Of a stretch of DNA of 7,645 bases, positions 7,188 through 7,645 are shown piece after piece. Origin of the DNA: Bacillota bacterium (GTDB taxonomy: Bacteria; Bacillota; UBA4882; UBA10575); contig JAAZDX010000120.1 of the NCBI GenBank assembly GCA_012512605.1, forward strand, positions 1 through 7,645, read 5' to 3'. Under the pieces are notes generated by a model. The model was not told the DNA's origin, did no database searches, and saw nothing but the letters and a program-made list of their open reading frames with translations. Made by a program: the position numbers and the translations under genes. Positions within the stretch are counted from its first letter, which is position 1, and each line of letters begins with the position of its first letter.

Positions 7188-7312
7188 GATTTTACATAAA
7201 TAGCGATAATAGTGGTCTTGCCTCCATGCGATAGTGGATATTTACCTCCATATATTTTTTCACTGGACTTGTCAGACAGCAAGACAGCAAGACTGGAAAT
7301 ACCAAGATCTTG
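7145..7312. repeat. Cluster of CAAGAY hexamers on both strands
   Basis: CAAGAT or CAAGAC occurs on the plus strand at 7145, 7280, 7288 and 7303. Its complement occurs at 7179-7184 (ATCTTG), 7215-7220 (GTCTTG) and 7307-7312 (ATCTTG). The copies at 7303-7312 form the perfect palindrome CAAGATCTTG, and those at 7280 and 7288 form an 8-nt tandem repeat (CAAGACAG). Seven copies in 168 nt is well above a simple chance expectation of roughly 0.2. Confidence 0.5.
7203..7251 (+). repeat. Tandem imperfect repeat, 25 + 24 nt
   Basis: Copy 1 (7203-7227) and copy 2 (7228-7251) are directly adjacent. Both begin with GCGAT, share AGTGG in the middle (copy 1 carries an extra AAT before it) and end with CCTCCAT. 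The core between AGTGG and CCTCCAT is TCTTG in one and ATATTTA in the other. It lies within the predicted leader. Confidence 0.6.
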
Positions 7313-7410
7313 AGAGAAAGATGGGAATGCGGGGAAGACTTGATTTGGGGGCGGGTTCACCGCTGCTGGCAATGAAAGCCAAGGTGCTAATGGATGAGAT
7401 TAAGTTTTAG
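7234..7410 (+). CDS. Possible small ORF or leader peptide, doubtful
   Basis: An open frame runs from GTG 7234 to TAG 7408-7410 (58 codons), with internal ATGs at 7321 and 7327. The best supported start is ATG 7327, with GAGAGAAAG (7312-7320) 6 nt upstream. That gives a 27-residue peptide, basic at the start (MRGRLDLGAG) and ending MKAKVLMDEIKF. The stop is 14 nt before the ribosome-binding site of the UPF0261 gene. No homology is recognised. The 5' part overlaps the repeats and reads like non-coding sequence. It could be a leader peptide, the remnant of a gene, or chance. Confidence 0.18.
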   Translation: MDIYLHIFFHWTCQTARQQDWKYQDLERKMGMRGRLDLGAGSPLLAMKAKVLMDEIKF

Positions 7411-7423
7411 TATGAAATGAAGC

Positions 7424-7444
7424 AAAGGAGGTCCATAAGCTGTG
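7424..7444 (+). promoter_or_regulatory. RBS and GTG start of the UPF0261 gene
   Basis: AAAGGAGGT (7424-7432) is a near-perfect Shine-Dalgarno sequence 9 nt before GTG 7442-7444. It fixes the start of the downstream gene even though the initiator is GTG. Confidence 0.88.
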
Positions 7445-7645
7445 GAACCAAAGGTACTACTGATTGCGACCTTGGACACCAAAGAAAAAGAGGCTGCCTA
7501 CTTAAAGCAGAGCATCGAAGCTAAAGGCGTAAAGACCCTGGTCATGGACACCGGGGTATTGTCCTCTCCCCGCGAGCTTAATCCGGATGTTTCCCGGGAA
7601 GAGGTAGCCTTGGCGGGTGGGATGCCCATCGACCAGCTGGTGGCC
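7442..7645 (+). CDS. UPF0261 / Tm-1-like ATP-binding protein (3' end cut off by window)
   Basis: The first 68 codons are visible. The N-terminus VEPKVLLIATLDTKEKEAAY, followed by a VMDTGVL strand and DVSREEVA, is the signature start of the UPF0261 family. The name comes from tomato Tm-1, which inhibits tobamovirus replication; in Tm-1 this domain binds ATP and is fused to a TIM-barrel domain that bacteria often encode as a separate neighbouring gene. The biochemical role in bacteria is not well defined. Family members run to about 400 residues, so most of the gene lies outside the window. It has its own promoter and a long leader, separate from the deacetylase pair. Confidence 0.88.
   Translation, partial: MEPKVLLIATLDTKEKEAAYLKQSIEAKGVKTLVMDTGVLSSPRELNPDVSREEVALAGGMPIDQLVA

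Larger units (their letters stand above)
7131..7280 (+). repeat. Two exact copies of GTCAGACAGC bracketing promoter and leader
   Basis: Exact 10-nt copies lie at 7131-7140, directly abutting the -35, and at 7271-7280, about 95 nt past the predicted transcription start. Both contain GTCAGAC, and the second reads TTGTCAGACAG. That is one mismatch from TNGTNNNACNA, the known operator consensus of FadR-subfamily GntR regulators. An operator role is inference. Confidence 0.5.
7041..7441. other. 401-nt AT-rich intergenic region with promoter, leader and repeats
   Basis: Visibly richer in A and T than the flanking genes. No terminator hairpin is seen after the YlxY-like gene. Bases 7041-7130 hold only A-rich sequence and a direct repeat of AAATAATT (7049-7068 area). 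Bases 7131-7312 hold the promoter and several repeat families, listed separately. Bases 7313-7410 contain a possible short reading frame and a small hairpin, GCGG (7351-7354) with CCGC (7360-7363). No tRNA, known riboswitch or T-box signature was recognised. Confidence 0.7.

Noticed and set aside
7351..7363. GCGGGTTCACCGC as a tRNA T-arm or T-box element
   Set aside because: It is only a 4-bp stem with a 5-nt loop. There is no acceptor stem, D-arm or anticodon arm around it, and no T-box consensus nearby.
7163..7372. Minus-strand 69-codon open frame in the intergenic region
   Set aside because: It covers the repeats and leader of the plus-strand gene, has no recognisable motif, and its composition looks non-coding.
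7041..7441. CRISPR array or mobile-element end
   Set aside because: Repeats are few, short and unequally spaced, with no spacer pattern, transposase or paired terminal inverted repeats.

Overview
The window is a dense, all-plus-strand piece of what looks like a diderm, endospore-forming member of the Firmicutes (Bacillota), with moderate GC (a bit over 50% by eye). The clues are the typical Firmicutes order secA-prfB, two deacetylase-fold proteins of the sporulation-linked PdaB and YlxY types, and a lipid A biosynthesis gene (lpxB) that only an outer-membrane lineage should need. Limnochordia/Hydrogenispora-like, Negativicutes or Halanaerobia-like lineages would fit; the exact placement is inference.

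Region 1 (2-5066) is a probable operon. It holds the C-terminal three quarters of secA, then prfB, a membrane-anchored DUF2993/LmeA-like lipid-binding-type protein, and lpxB. Spacings are 37 nt, 18 nt and a 4-nt GTGA overlap. prfB is expressed through a programmed +1 frameshift at codon 26 (TGA at 2142-2144). A GC-rich hairpin with a T-run at 5085-5115 closes the operon.

Region 2 (5240-7040) is a tight two-gene unit, with one base between the genes. The first is a PdaB-like polysaccharide deacetylase that keeps most NodB catalytic residues. The second is a YlxY-like protein with a longer N-terminal domain and a degraded NodB active site. Both have an N-terminal membrane anchor, so they probably act at the cell or spore envelope.

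Region 3 (7041-7441) is a 401-nt AT-rich intergenic region. It carries a near-consensus SigA promoter (TTGACA, 17 bp, TATGAT) and an implied 5' leader of about 265 nt. Promoter and leader are crowded with repeats: a 10-nt repeat GTCAGACAGC, a tandem imperfect 24/25-nt repeat, an inverted repeat around the -10, and at least seven copies of CAAGAY in both orientations. This is the least explained and most interesting part of the window.

Region 4 (7442-7645) is the first 68 codons of a UPF0261/Tm-1-like protein, running off the end of the window. The preceding promoter and repeat cluster probably control it.
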